This document shows, piece after piece, positions 16,709 to 26,100 of a DNA stretch of 64,000 nucleotides. How positions within the stretch are numbered: position 1 is the first letter of the stretch; each line of letters opens with the position of its first letter. The DNA is from Deltaproteobacteria bacterium (GTDB taxonomy: Bacteria; Desulfobacterota; Binatia; Binatales; Binataceae). The notes under the pieces are model-generated. The model was given only the letters and a program-made list of their open reading frames with translations. It did not search any database and was not told the origin of the DNA. The stretch covers positions 1 through 64,000 of the forward strand of contig JAJZAI010000009.1 of NCBI GenBank assembly GCA_021799495.1, read 5' to 3'. The position numbers and the translations under genes are program-made.

Positions 16709-17350
16709 TTATACGAACGCCGAGGCGGAACTGTCGCGCGAGACGGCGATTTGCGCGTTTCCGTTGAGGGCGGCGCAGGCGCGCAGCAGCCAGTTGGCGC
16801 TCGACAATTCGTCCTGAATGTAGAGATCGAGCAATTCGCGGGTTTCGAGATCGTCCTTGATGTTCGCGGCGAACTCGCAGAAGGGGCGAAAGAATTCCTC
16901 GGGATTCGGCGCGAGCGAGGCTAGATAGAGCAGCTTTTCCTTGTCGGAAATATTGGGGTTGGAGAGCCGCTCGGTCAGGCGGCGGCTGGCCTCCGCGATT
17001 TCCGCCTTGCATTCGGCGCCGAGATCGCGCAGGCGGGCCTCAAAAATGCGGACGTGATAGCCCTCGCGCTCGGCGATCATGCGCAGGCCGCTGCGGATGC
17101 ATTCGGTCTGGCATTGCTCAACCCATTTCGTGAAGGCGACGCGGCCGTTGGCCTCGCCGGCGCGGAAGCGGTCGAGAATCGCGACGATCGCGGCGCGTTC
17201 GCTGGGATAGGTTTGGCCCATCGCGGTGAACGCCGGCGCGGCGGCGCCGTTGGCGGTCAGCGCGGCGGTCTCGCGCTCGAAAGTTTCCTCGGAAATAATC
17301 CCAGCGCGATAAGCGCGAAGAATCTGTCTGAATTCAAAGTCCCGGTTCAT
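16709..17350 (-). CDS. Helical hypothetical protein, possibly ferritin-like
   Basis: 213 aa, almost entirely helical with no signal peptide. Glu/His-bearing helices (EREGYHVRIFEARLRDLGAE, LLDLYIQDELSSANWL) are reminiscent of ferritin-like diiron bundles, but ligands cannot be assigned with confidence. It stands alone and convergent with nothing; the plus-strand acyl-CoA dehydrogenase starts 185 bases upstream of its start codon. Confidence 0.65.
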   Translation of the reverse strand: MNRDFEFRQILRAYRAGIISEETFERETAALTANGAAAPAFTAMGQTYPSERAAIVAILDRFRAGEANGRVAFTKWVEQCQTECIRSGLRMIAEREGYHVRIFEARLRDLGAECKAEIAEASRRLTERLSNPNISDKEKLLYLASLAPNPEEFFRPFCEFAANIKDDLETRELLDLYIQDELSSANWLLRACAALNGNAQIAVSRDSSASAFV

Positions 17351-17535
17351 TGCGGCAGGTCTCCTTGATTAGATTCGCAGCCTTGATTGCACGTGATTAG
17401 TAGCATGAAACGGGCGGCCCTGGTTAGCGGCGGCGCGGCGCCCGGCCTGGACCGATCGAGCGGCGCCTGGCCGTTAACAGGGCGGGCGGCGGCTGTTAGT
17501 CTCGACGATCAAATTGGCCTGGACGGGGAATTGCG

Positions 17536-18678
17536 ATGATCGGCTTCGAGCTTACCGAGGAACAACGCGAATTGAAGGCTCTGGCGCGGCGCTTCGCGGA
17601 GCAGGAGATGATTCCGCGCGCGCGGGAATATGACGACAAGGAGATTTTTCCGCGCGACGTCTGCGAGAAAGCGCATCGCGCCGGCCTGATGAATTTCGCC
17701 GTGCCGCGCGAGCTCGGCGGTGCCGGGATGGGCGTGCTCGACACCTGCCTGATCCAGGAGGAGCTCAATTACGGATGCGCCGGGATGTCGAACGCGATCA
17801 GCGCCAACGATCTCGGCACGCTGCCGATTCTGATTGCCGGCAGTCCGGCGCAGCAGCGCGAGTATCTGGGAATGCTGGTGGAGAAACTCTCGTTCTGCGC
17901 GTTCGCGATTACCGAGCCGGGCGCGGGTTCGGACGTCGCCTCGATGGCGACGACGTACCGGCGCGACGGCGACAGCTTCGTGCTCAACGGAACCAAGCAC
18001 TTCATCTCGAACGGTTCCGTGGCGGACTGGATCGTGACGTTCGCGACCAGCGATCGGCGGCTCAAGCACAAAGGAATATCGTGCTTCGTTTTCCCGTCGA
18101 GCCTGCCCGGAATCACGCGGAATCGGATGCACGGCAAGCTGGGCCAGCGCGCGGCCGACACTGGGGAAATCGTTTACGATGAATTGCGGATTCCGCAGGA
18201 CGCGCTGGTGGGACGCGAAGGCGAGGGCTTCAGGTACGCGATGGGCACGTTCGACCGCAGCCGGCCGGAGATCGGAGCGATCGCGATCGGAGTGTCGCAA
18301 CGCGCGCTTGACGAATGCGTCAGATATTCGCGGCAGCGGGTGGCGTTCGGCCAGCCGATCGCCAATTTTCAGGCGATACAGTTCATGATGGCCGACATGG
18401 CCGCGAATATCGAAGCGATGCGATTGCTGACGTACAAGGCTGCGTGGATGGTCGATCGCGGCGAATTGCCGAACGCGGTTTCGAGCCAGGCGAAATTGTT
18501 CAGCTCGGAGGCCTGCATGCGGATCACGATCGACGCCGTGCAAATCTTCGGCGGCTACGGCTACATGAAAGAGTATCCGGTCGAAAAACTGATGCGCGAC
18601 GCGAAGCTGCTGCAGATCTACGAGGGCACCTCGCAAATCCAGCGGATGGTAATCGCGCGTGACCTGCTGAAAGAGTGA
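17536..18678 (+). CDS. Acyl-CoA dehydrogenase
   Basis: 380 aa, full length for the family. FAD/substrate motifs: FAITEPGAGSDVASM, GTKHFISNGSVADWIV, FDRSRPEIGA and VQIFGGYGYMKEYPVEKLMR. The catalytic base is the Glu in LLQIYEGTSQIQR, the position used by short/medium-chain and related dehydrogenases. It oxidises acyl-CoA to the 2-enoyl form, passing electrons to ETF. A GGGGAA site precedes the ATG. Confidence 0.93.
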   Translation: MIGFELTEEQRELKALARRFAEQEMIPRAREYDDKEIFPRDVCEKAHRAGLMNFAVPRELGGAGMGVLDTCLIQEELNYGCAGMSNAISANDLGTLPILIAGSPAQQREYLGMLVEKLSFCAFAITEPGAGSDVASMATTYRRDGDSFVLNGTKHFISNGSVADWIVTFATSDRRLKHKGISCFVFPSSLPGITRNRMHGKLGQRAADTGEIVYDELRIPQDALVGREGEGFRYAMGTFDRSRPEIGAIAIGVSQRALDECVRYSRQRVAFGQPIANFQAIQFMMADMAANIEAMRLLTYKAAWMVDRGELPNAVSSQAKLFSSEACMRITIDAVQIFGGYGYMKEYPVEKLMRDAKLLQIYEGTSQIQRMVIARDLLKE

Positions 18679-18691
18679 ACCGCGGCCGCGG

Positions 18692-19468
18692 TCAAGCGGG
18701 CGGGCGATAGATGCGCCGCGCGATCAGGCTGACGAGCGCGCGCGGGACAAACCGGTTCGACTGTGCGGCGATGAAGTTCGCGACGCCCGCGATATGCACC
18801 GACCGGCCGCTTTCGGCGGCCGCGATTCCCTGTGCGACGACGGTTTCGGCGTCGAGATAGACGAACGACGGCATCCGTTCCGAGGTTTGGCCGGCGACCG
18901 CCTGAAATTCCGTACGCACCGGCCCCGGACAAAGCGCCGACACGCGGATGCCGGTTCCCGCCACTTCGCCGGCGAGAGCTTCGGTGAAATTCAGCACGAA
19001 CGCCTTGGTCGCGGCGTAGGTCGCCATATAGGGCACGGCCTGAAACGCCGCGGTCGAGGCGACGTTTATGATCGTTCCGGCGCGCCGCTCGACCATCGCG
19101 GGCAGGAACAGGCGCGTCATCGCGACCAGCGCCGTCACGTTGAGATCGATCTCTTCGAGTTCGCGCTCGATCGGCAGTTCATGGAACCGTCCGTTCGTGC
19201 CGAAGCCGGCGTTGTTGACCAGATAATCGATGCGGGTTTTGGCTTCCTGCACGCGCCGGAAAATTTCCTGCGGCGCGTCGCGGCGCGCAAGATCGATCGG
19301 AATCGTCGCGACAATTTCCGCGCCGAGCTTGCGCGACGTTTCCGCGATCGCATTGAGCCGCTCGGCGCGCCGCGCCGTCAGCGCCAATCCATAGCGGCGG
19401 CGCGCCAGCGCGTATGCGAACTGCTCGCCCAATCCGCTTGATGCTCCCGTGATCAACGCCGTAGGCAT
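18692..19468 (-). CDS. SDR family oxidoreductase (DltE/YqjQ-like)
   Basis: 258 aa. TGASSGLG cofactor loop, VNNAG, catalytic Ser in NVASTAAFQ and YAATKAF for YxxxK; then CPGPVRTEF. This belongs to the classical NADPH-preferring SDR-type ketoreductase group with a variable C-terminal half (SLIARRIYR). The substrate is unknown. It lies 69 bases downstream of the UDP-glucuronate decarboxylase gene on the same strand. Confidence 0.87.
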   Translation of the reverse strand: MPTALITGASSGLGEQFAYALARRRYGLALTARRAERLNAIAETSRKLGAEIVATIPIDLARRDAPQEIFRRVQEAKTRIDYLVNNAGFGTNGRFHELPIERELEEIDLNVTALVAMTRLFLPAMVERRAGTIINVASTAAFQAVPYMATYAATKAFVLNFTEALAGEVAGTGIRVSALCPGPVRTEFQAVAGQTSERMPSFVYLDAETVVAQGIAAAESGRSVHIAGVANFIAAQSNRFVPRALVSLIARRIYRPPA

Positions 19469-19537
19469 GTCGGTTTGGCTCTCCGTTTATCCGCCGGCCG
19501 AATTGAAACCGGCGGGTTGGATGCGCCGGGCGGACGA

Positions 19538-20482
19538 TCAGCCGCCGGCGAGGCCGAGTTCGCGCCGGAAATGGTCCATCGTGATTTCCAGTCCTTCGCG
19601 CAAACTGGTGCGCGGCTCCCATTCCAGGACCCGCCGCGCGAGCGAGATATCCGGGCGGCGCCGGATCGGATCGTCAGAACGCGCCGGATGAAACTCGACG
19701 CCGGCCGCGCCGCCGGCGAATTCCATGGCGAGCCTCGCCAGATCGAGGATCGTGAACTCGTCGGGATTGCCGATATTCACGGGGCCCGTGAAACCGTTCT
19801 CGCTGTTCATCATGCGCACGATCGCGTCGATGATGTCCGAGACGAACGCGAAGGAGCGGGTCTGCCGGCCGTCGCCGTAAATCGGCAGCTTTTCGCCTTT
19901 CAGGGCCGCGACGCAAAAGTTCGAGACGACGCGGCCGTCGTTGATCGCCATCCTTGGACCGTAGGTATTGAAGATCCGGACAATCTTGACATCGACATTG
20001 TTCTGCCGGTGATAGTCCATCATCAGGCATTCGGCGACGCGCTTGCCCTCGTCGTAACATGAACGCACGCCGATCGGATTGACGTGGCCCCAGTAGCTTT
20101 CGGTCTGCGGATGCTGCTCGGGGTCGCCGTACACCTCGCTGGTCGAGGTGAGCAGGATGCGCGCGTGGACCCGCTTGGCCAGTCCCAGCATGTTGATCGA
20201 GCCCATCACGCTGGTCTTGATCGTCTTGACCGGATTGTACTGGTAATGCACCGGCGAAGCCGGGCACGCGAGATGGAAGATGCGATCGACTTCGAGCAGG
20301 ATCGGCTCGACGATGTCGTGGCGGATGATCTCGAAATTCCGATTGCCGATCAGGTTGCGGACGTTGGCGCGCTTGCCGCTGAAAAAATTGTCGAGGCAGA
20401 TGACTTCGTGACCGTCGTTAAGCAGACGTTCGCAAAGATGCGAGCCCAGAAAACCCGCGCCGCCGGTGACCAACGTTCGCAC
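19538..20482 (-). CDS. UDP-glucuronate decarboxylase (UDP-xylose synthase type)
   Basis: 314 aa from GTG 20482, which has AAAGGA at a proper distance; the 21-residue extension in the track lacks the fold. NAD-binding [11 protein letters not shown], then [15 protein letters not shown], the catalytic [10 protein letters not shown] with the SYDEGKR-type YxxxK (SCYDEGKR) and [10 protein letters not shown]. These are signatures of UXS enzymes that convert UDP-glucuronate to UDP-xylose or its 4-keto intermediate. Directly upstream on the same strand is a DegT-type sugar aminotransferase, so a UDP-aminopentose is a possible product of the pair. Confidence 0.9.
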   Translation of the reverse strand: MRTLVTGGAGFLGSHLCERLLNDGHEVICLDNFFSGKRANVRNLIGNRNFEIIRHDIVEPILLEVDRIFHLACPASPVHYQYNPVKTIKTSVMGSINMLGLAKRVHARILLTSTSEVYGDPEQHPQTESYWGHVNPIGVRSCYDEGKRVAECLMMDYHRQNNVDVKIVRIFNTYGPRMAINDGRVVSNFCVAALKGEKLPIYGDGRQTRSFAFVSDIIDAIVRMMNSENGFTGPVNIGNPDEFTILDLARLAMEFAGGAAGVEFHPARSDDPIRRRPDISLARRVLEWEPRTSLREGLEITMDHFRRELGLAGG

Positions 20483-20569
20483 GCTACACGTCCTTTCGCC
20501 AGATTCCGGGCAATCGCGTTTCGACCCGGAAGGCGCTGCGCGCAATCATGATGCGGCCGGCGTCACGCG

Positions 20570-21751
20570 TCAGCGCCGGTTTTCACGCGCGATCGCGCGC
20601 ACCGTTTCGATCACATAGGCGGCGTCCTCGTCGCTCATCGCAGGAAAAATCGGCAGCGACAGGCAGCGGCTGTACACGTCCTCCGCGACCGGGAATTGTC
20701 CGGCGCGATAGCCGTAGCGCCGCTGATAGTAATGCATCGTGTTCAACGGAATGCAGTGAACGGAGACGCCGACGCCGCGTTCGCGCAGGATTTCGATGAA
20801 GCGGTTGCGATCGATTCTGAGCGCCTCCGTCCGCAGCCGCATCACGTAAAGATGCCACGCATGCTCGACGCCCGTTTCAGCGATCGGAATCTGCAGGCCC
20901 GGTTCGCCGGCGAACGCCGCGTTGTACCTCGCGGCGATCGCCTGCCGGCGGCGCGTCAGCTCTTCGACGCGGCGCAACTGCGCGAGCCCGATGGCGGAAT
21001 GAACGTCGGAGAGATTGTATTTGAAGCCGACGTCATGGATTTCGTAATACCATGAACCGCTCGAGTCGTAGCGTTTCCACGCGTCGCGATCCATCCCGTG
21101 CAGGCTGGCCACGGCGATCCGGGCCGCGAGCGCGTCGTCTTCGGTGGTTATCATCCCGCCTTCGGCGCTGGTGATGTTCTTGGTCGCGTAGAAGCTGAAG
21201 CAGCTCACATCGCCGATCGTGCCGACCCGCGTCATCCCCCGTCCGTCGAGCGTCCGGGCCGAACCGACGGCGTGCGCGGCGTCTTCGATGACGCGCACCC
21301 CGTGTTTGCGCGCGAGCGCGAGAATGCGATCCATGTCGCAGGCCTGGCCGGCGAAATGCACCGGCATGATGGCGCGCACGTCCTGGGCGCCGGCGCCGTT
21401 CAGCGCCTGTTCAATTTTGTCCGGATCGATATTGAAGGTGTCGGGTTCGATATCGACAAAGACGGGCCGCGCGCCAAGATAGCCCATCACCTCGGCGGTC
21501 GCCGTGAACGTGAACGGGGTCGTGATTACGGCGTCGCCCGGGCCGATTCCGATCGCGAACAGCGCCAGATGCAATGCGCCGGTGCAATGCGCGACGGCAA
21601 GCGCGTTGCGCGCGCCGACATACTGCGCGAATTCGCGCTCGAACTGCTTGGTTCGCGGGCCGGTGGTAATCCATCCGGAACGCAGCGCGGCGATGACTTC
21701 GCGCTCTTCGTCCGGGCCAATCGCGGGCCGGTGAAAGGGAACTTGCCGCAT
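20570..21751 (-). CDS. DegT/DnrJ/EryC1 sugar aminotransferase (ArnB-like)
   Basis: 393 aa. PLP motifs: HCTGALHLAL, DAAHAVGS, and the Schiff-base Lys in SFYATKNITSAEGGM. HRPAIGPDEEREVIAALRSG and SGWITTGPRT are characteristic of UDP-4-keto-sugar aminotransferases. The C-terminal half has SLPIFPAMSDEDAAYVI. It would aminate the C4 of a keto sugar. It is followed by the UXS gene at 87 bases. Confidence 0.9.
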   Translation of the reverse strand: MRQVPFHRPAIGPDEEREVIAALRSGWITTGPRTKQFEREFAQYVGARNALAVAHCTGALHLALFAIGIGPGDAVITTPFTFTATAEVMGYLGARPVFVDIEPDTFNIDPDKIEQALNGAGAQDVRAIMPVHFAGQACDMDRILALARKHGVRVIEDAAHAVGSARTLDGRGMTRVGTIGDVSCFSFYATKNITSAEGGMITTEDDALAARIAVASLHGMDRDAWKRYDSSGSWYYEIHDVGFKYNLSDVHSAIGLAQLRRVEELTRRRQAIAARYNAAFAGEPGLQIPIAETGVEHAWHLYVMRLRTEALRIDRNRFIEILRERGVGVSVHCIPLNTMHYYQRRYGYRAGQFPVAEDVYSRCLSLPIFPAMSDEDAAYVIETVRAIARENRR

Positions 21752-21817
21752 GATCTCAATCCGAAAGGCCCGGAATCGGGCGTATGGAGAAACCGCCGCG
21801 CGCGCGACCTGGGGTGG

Positions 21818-23008
21818 TCACGGCGCGCTCGAGCGCGTCCACGCGCCGTCATCGGAATTGGCCGGATCCGGTTCGCTTTCGGCCCCTGCGCTGGCCGATT
21901 CGCTGCCCGTTTCCGAACCGGCCGCGGGAGCGACGGCCGGGGCGCTGGCGGACTCTCCGCTGGCGTTGACCGGCGGCGCGCTGATCGTGGACGGCGAAGG
22001 CTCTGAACCCATTCCGATATAGGTTGGTATGCCGGATTTCGCCTCGACTGCTTTTTCGAGCTTGTCCATGTCAATATCGCCGGTCAGGCCGCGCGCCCGC
22101 GCGAGTTGCTGGGCGTAGCTCCAGAGCGCCGGATATTTCCCGTACAGGTCTTCGTGCACCTCCACGTAAATCGCCCCGCCGCGCCATCCGAATTTCACCG
22201 GCTCATAGACGAAATCGCCGGGCGTGCCGACGGGCACCTTGTGGAATAGCCGGTCGATGTCTTCCGGATACAAACGGACGCATCCGTGGCTGACGGTCAT
22301 CCCGACGCCCCACGGCACATTCGTGCCGTGCAAGCCGTACTCCGGGATGCTGAGGTCGAGTTTGTAATGGCCGAGGGGATTGTCGGGATCGCCGCCCGGG
22401 ATCATGTGATCGGCCTCGCCGTCGCGTTCAAGGTGTTCTTCGTAGATGTCCTCCGGAAGCACCCACGTGGGATCTTTTACTTTGGCGGTGACGGTCCATT
22501 TTCCGATCGGCGTTTTCCAATCGTAGCGGCCAAGACCGACCGGGAACGTATAGACCACGCGCGCGCCGCGAAACGAGGCGGGAACGAGTTCGGTCTTTCC
22601 GTGACGCCGGCGGTAAGCTGACGACGGATAGTAATAATACAGCCGCATCTCGGGAATATTCATGATAATCCCGTTGTGCGGCGCCGCCGGCAGAATATGT
22701 TCGGTCGGCAAGATTATGGTCGCGCCGGGCGGCGGCAGCCACCAATCCATATGATGATTGGCGTCTGAGACTTCCTTGGCGCTCAATCCGAACCAGCGGC
22801 CGACGTCGAGCAGGGTATCGCCGGGCTGGATTTTGTAAGTCGTGAGCGTGCCGACGATATCGTCGCGCCCTTCAGGCAGCGGATATGCGTAAAGCGGCCG
22901 GTTGGCGAAGTCGGTGTTTTTCCAGTCATGGGCCGAAGCCGAAACCGCATAAACCGTCGCCACCGTCACGATCAACGCCGCCAGCCACATCAACGGTTTT
23001 TTGGCCAT
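21818..23008 (-). CDS. L,D-transpeptidase with LysM domain
   Basis: 396 aa from ATG 23008 (the track start is a GTG eight codons earlier with no better site). N-terminal signal anchor KPLMWLAALIVTVATVYAVS. LysM at about 54-105 (TYKIQPGDTLLDVGRWFGLS). YkuD catalytic domain with active Cys243 in SHGCVRLYPED and upstream His in YGLHGTN. It forms 3-3 cross-links in peptidoglycan or attaches lipoproteins to it. The C-terminal 70 residues are Ser/Ala/Pro-rich. Confidence 0.93.
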   Translation of the reverse strand: MAKKPLMWLAALIVTVATVYAVSASAHDWKNTDFANRPLYAYPLPEGRDDIVGTLTTYKIQPGDTLLDVGRWFGLSAKEVSDANHHMDWWLPPPGATIILPTEHILPAAPHNGIIMNIPEMRLYYYYPSSAYRRRHGKTELVPASFRGARVVYTFPVGLGRYDWKTPIGKWTVTAKVKDPTWVLPEDIYEEHLERDGEADHMIPGGDPDNPLGHYKLDLSIPEYGLHGTNVPWGVGMTVSHGCVRLYPEDIDRLFHKVPVGTPGDFVYEPVKFGWRGGAIYVEVHEDLYGKYPALWSYAQQLARARGLTGDIDMDKLEKAVEAKSGIPTYIGMGSEPSPSTISAPPVNASGESASAPAVAPAAGSETGSESASAGAESEPDPANSDDGAWTRSSAP

Positions 23009-23097
23009 GAATTTCACGCTGACTTGTCGCACGCGCTCGCGGGCGCGATTTTCGCGGCGGGACGTCCGCCGCTGCGGAAATTCTAAGGGATGCGCGG

Positions 23098-25293
23098 TTA
23101 GTCGGCAACGGGCCGCAAATTCGCGAATTTGAGCACCAGCAGTTTCAATCCGACCCGATCGAAATTGACCCAGACCTTGGCTCCGTCGCCGCGCCCTTCG
23201 CGCCTGCGGATCACGCCCCGTCCGAACGTCTGATGCTGTACGCGGGCGCCGACCGCGATTTGATGCTCGCCGGCGCCGCCGTCATCGTCCGGAATCTGCG
23301 TGTCGGTGTAATCGACATACGGCTCGCGCGAGGGCATCCGCAGCACCGGCTGCGCTCCATGCTCGGGCGCGACGCGCCGCAACAGGCCCGAATCGATTTC
23401 GGCCAGAAAGCGCGACGGCCGCGCCTCCTGCCGGTTGCCGTACAATTCGCGCGAAAGCGTGTTGCTCAAATAAAGCAGGCGTTGGGCGCGGGTCATGCCG
23501 ACGTAGCAAAGCCGCCGTTCCTCTTCGATTTCGCGCTCGGTCTCCTGCGAACGCATGTGCGGAAACAGTCCCTCCTCCATTCCCGCGATGAACACGACCG
23601 GATATTCAAGGCCTTTGGAAGTATGCAGCGTCATCAGCGCGACGCGCCCGCCCGCGCCTTGAATCTGATCGGAGTCGTTGACGAGCGCGATTCGTTCGAG
23701 GAACTCGCCGAGACCGCCGGGGCCGTGCTCGGCGTCGAAAGCGCTGGCGGCGGCGAGCAGTTCCGCGACGTTTTGCCGCCGCGCGGCGCCGTCGATCATG
23801 CCGTCAAGATGCGCGGCGAAGCCGCTGCGCTCGATCACCCGGTCCAGCAGCGCGCGGACGCTGCTTTCCGCGGCGCGGGCGATTAAACCGCGCATCCATG
23901 AATAAAGCTCGCCGGCGGCCTTGGCGATGCGAAGGGCGACGTTGGACTGGCTCTCCAGCCGACCGAGCGCTTCAAACGCCGGAAGCGCTTCCCGCGTGGC
24001 GATCGCGTTGACCGTTTCGAGCGTTTTCGCGCCGATGCCGCGCGTTGGCGCGCCGGCCATCCGTTCCAGGCTGATCGCGTCCGCGGGATTCAGAATCACG
24101 CGCAGATAGGCCAGTAAATCCTTGATTTCCCGCTGATCGTAAAAACGCAGGCCGCCGACGATGTAGTAGGGAAGCCGGCGGCGCACCAGCGCCTCTTCGA
24201 TCACTCGCGACTGCGCATTCACCCGGTAGAAAACCACGATTTCGGATGGCCGCGCCGCGCCCGCGCCGGTGAGCCGCGCGATCTCTCGCGCGATGAAATC
24301 CGCCTCGTCGCGCTCGGTCAGGCCGGTGTAATACGTTACGGGCTCGCCGGCGGCGTTTTCGGTCCAGAGGCGCTTGGCCTTGCGCTCGCGATTGTTCTGA
24401 ATCACCGTGTCGGCCGCGGCCAGAATCGTCTTGGTCGAACGGTAATTCTGTTCCAGTTTGAAAATTTGCGCGTTCGGGTAGTCGCGCTCGAAATCCAGGA
24501 TGTTGCGTATATCCGCGCCGCGCCATCGATAGATCGATTGGTCTTCGTCGCCGACCACGCACAGGTTTCCGGTCGCCGCGGCCAACAATCCGACCAGCAG
24601 ATATTGGACGCGGTTGGTATCCTGATATTCGTCAACCAGCAGATGCCCGGCCCGGCGGCGCCATCGTTCGAGCGCGGCGGGGTTGTCGCGCAGCGTCTCA
24701 TACGCGCGCAGCAGCAGGCCGCCGAAATCGATCGCGTTCATCGCGGCGAGCCGCTCCTCGTAGAGGGCGTAGATCTGTGCGATCGCGCGATCGCGGCCGT
24801 CGGCCGCGTTCTCGGCCATCGCGGCCGGCGTCATCGCCTCGTTTTTCGCCTGATCGATGCGCGCCCGCATCAGCTCCGGCGGCGGCGAATCGGCAAGCTG
24901 GGCCTCCTCAAGCACGCGCCGGATAACCGCCATCGTGTCGCCGTCGTCGAGGATCGTGAAATTGCGATCGAAGCCCTTGCCGAGCAAATCCGCCTCGACG
25001 CGCAATATTCGCGCGCACGCGGAATGGAACGTGCTCACCAACGGCATCCGCGCTCCCGTTCCGGTCAGCGTCGCGACCCGCTCGCGCATCTCGCCCGCGG
25101 CCTTGTTGGTGAAAGTGACCGCCATGACACGGTCGGGCGCGACGCCACGCTCCGCGAGCAAGTGCGCGATCCGGTAGGTCAGCACGCGGGTTTTGCCGGA
25201 CCCCGCGCCGGCAAGAATGAGAATCGGGCCGTCCGGCGCCAGCACCGCGTCGCGCTGGACGGGATTCAGGTTGTCGAGCTTCAGGACTGACAT
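23098..25293 (-). CDS. UvrD/PcrA-family superfamily 1 DNA helicase
   Basis: 731 aa. Q motif LNPVQRDAV, Walker A AGAGSGKTR, motif Ia VTFTNKAAGEMRERV, motif II LLVDEYQDTN, motif III VGDEDQSIYRWRGA, motif IV LEQNYRST, and motifs V and VI LMTLHTSKGLEYP and CYVGMTRAQ. It closes with the Tudor-like module of PcrA (VGARVQHQTFGRGVIRR). Role: nucleotide excision and mismatch repair, and removing RecA or stalled polymerases. It is first of the long minus-strand run. Confidence 0.95.
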   Translation of the reverse strand: MSVLKLDNLNPVQRDAVLAPDGPILILAGAGSGKTRVLTYRIAHLLAERGVAPDRVMAVTFTNKAAGEMRERVATLTGTGARMPLVSTFHSACARILRVEADLLGKGFDRNFTILDDGDTMAVIRRVLEEAQLADSPPPELMRARIDQAKNEAMTPAAMAENAADGRDRAIAQIYALYEERLAAMNAIDFGGLLLRAYETLRDNPAALERWRRRAGHLLVDEYQDTNRVQYLLVGLLAAATGNLCVVGDEDQSIYRWRGADIRNILDFERDYPNAQIFKLEQNYRSTKTILAAADTVIQNNRERKAKRLWTENAAGEPVTYYTGLTERDEADFIAREIARLTGAGAARPSEIVVFYRVNAQSRVIEEALVRRRLPYYIVGGLRFYDQREIKDLLAYLRVILNPADAISLERMAGAPTRGIGAKTLETVNAIATREALPAFEALGRLESQSNVALRIAKAAGELYSWMRGLIARAAESSVRALLDRVIERSGFAAHLDGMIDGAARRQNVAELLAAASAFDAEHGPGGLGEFLERIALVNDSDQIQGAGGRVALMTLHTSKGLEYPVVFIAGMEEGLFPHMRSQETEREIEEERRLCYVGMTRAQRLLYLSNTLSRELYGNRQEARPSRFLAEIDSGLLRRVAPEHGAQPVLRMPSREPYVDYTDTQIPDDDGGAGEHQIAVGARVQHQTFGRGVIRRREGRGDGAKVWVNFDRVGLKLLVLKFANLRPVAD

Positions 25294-25435
25294 TGAGGTA
25301 AACTGGAAGGCGGATGAAATCTGCCGGACGAACGAAGGATACCGGCTTCACGCGGTCGCGAAAAGTCGGCGGCGCGATCAGCCGTCGCGTAGCGGCCGAA
25401 AACGCCGTGGTTGCCGCGCGCGGAGCGGCCGGCTG

Positions 25436-26038
25436 ATGGCGCGCTATCAACCGCGCGACAGCTACTACTGGCGCGCGCGCGAGCGCGGTCTGCCGTCGCG
25501 GGCCGCGTTCAAGCTGGACGAATTGCTTGCGCGCCATCGCGTGGTTCGTCCCGGCGCGCGCGTGATCGATCTGGGATGCGCTCCCGGCGGATGGCTGGCG
25601 GTGCTTGGCGCGGCGGTGGGTTCCCGCGGCCGGGTGGTCGGAATCGATCTTGCGCCGGCGCGCGCCGCGTCGCCCAACGTGATTCCGCTGACCGGCGATC
25701 TGAACGATCCGGCGACCCGCGCCGAAGCGGCCGCGCGGCTCGGCGGTCAAGCCGATCTAATCACCTCCGACCTTTCGCCGAAATTGACCGGAATCGCCGA
25801 CCGCGATCAGGCGCGTTCGGCCGAGCTGCTGAAGGTCGCGCTTGAATTCGCCCGCACCGCGCTGAGACCGGGCGGCGCGATGGTGGCGAAGGCTTTTATG
25901 GGCGCGGCGTTCGACGAAGCCGCGGCGGGCTTCCGCCGGAGGTTCGCGCGCGTCGAACTGGCGCGACCGCGCGCGAGCCGTCCCGGTTCAGCCGAAATTT
26001 ATCTGGTCGCGACCGGATTTCAGCCCGCGCCCGATTAA
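25436..26038 (+). CDS. rlmE: 23S rRNA 2'-O-ribose methyltransferase
   Basis: 200 aa from ATG 25436 with GGAG ten bases before. FtsJ/RlmE fold: SRAAFKLDEL (first catalytic Lys), SAM motif DLGCAPGGW, catalytic Asp in TSDLSPKLTG, Lys in VAKAFMG and Glu in AEIYLVATGF, completing the K-D-K-E tetrad. It methylates U2552 of 23S rRNA. The track ORF begins much earlier but that part is antisense to the helicase. Confidence 0.92.
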   Translation: MARYQPRDSYYWRARERGLPSRAAFKLDELLARHRVVRPGARVIDLGCAPGGWLAVLGAAVGSRGRVVGIDLAPARAASPNVIPLTGDLNDPATRAEAAARLGGQADLITSDLSPKLTGIADRDQARSAELLKVALEFARTALRPGGAMVAKAFMGAAFDEAAAGFRRRFARVELARPRASRPGSAEIYLVATGFQPAPD

Positions 26039-26100
26039 ACTCAAGCATTATATGATTGGCGTTATTGGCATACCGCGCATAAGCTTCTGACGGGAATGCG

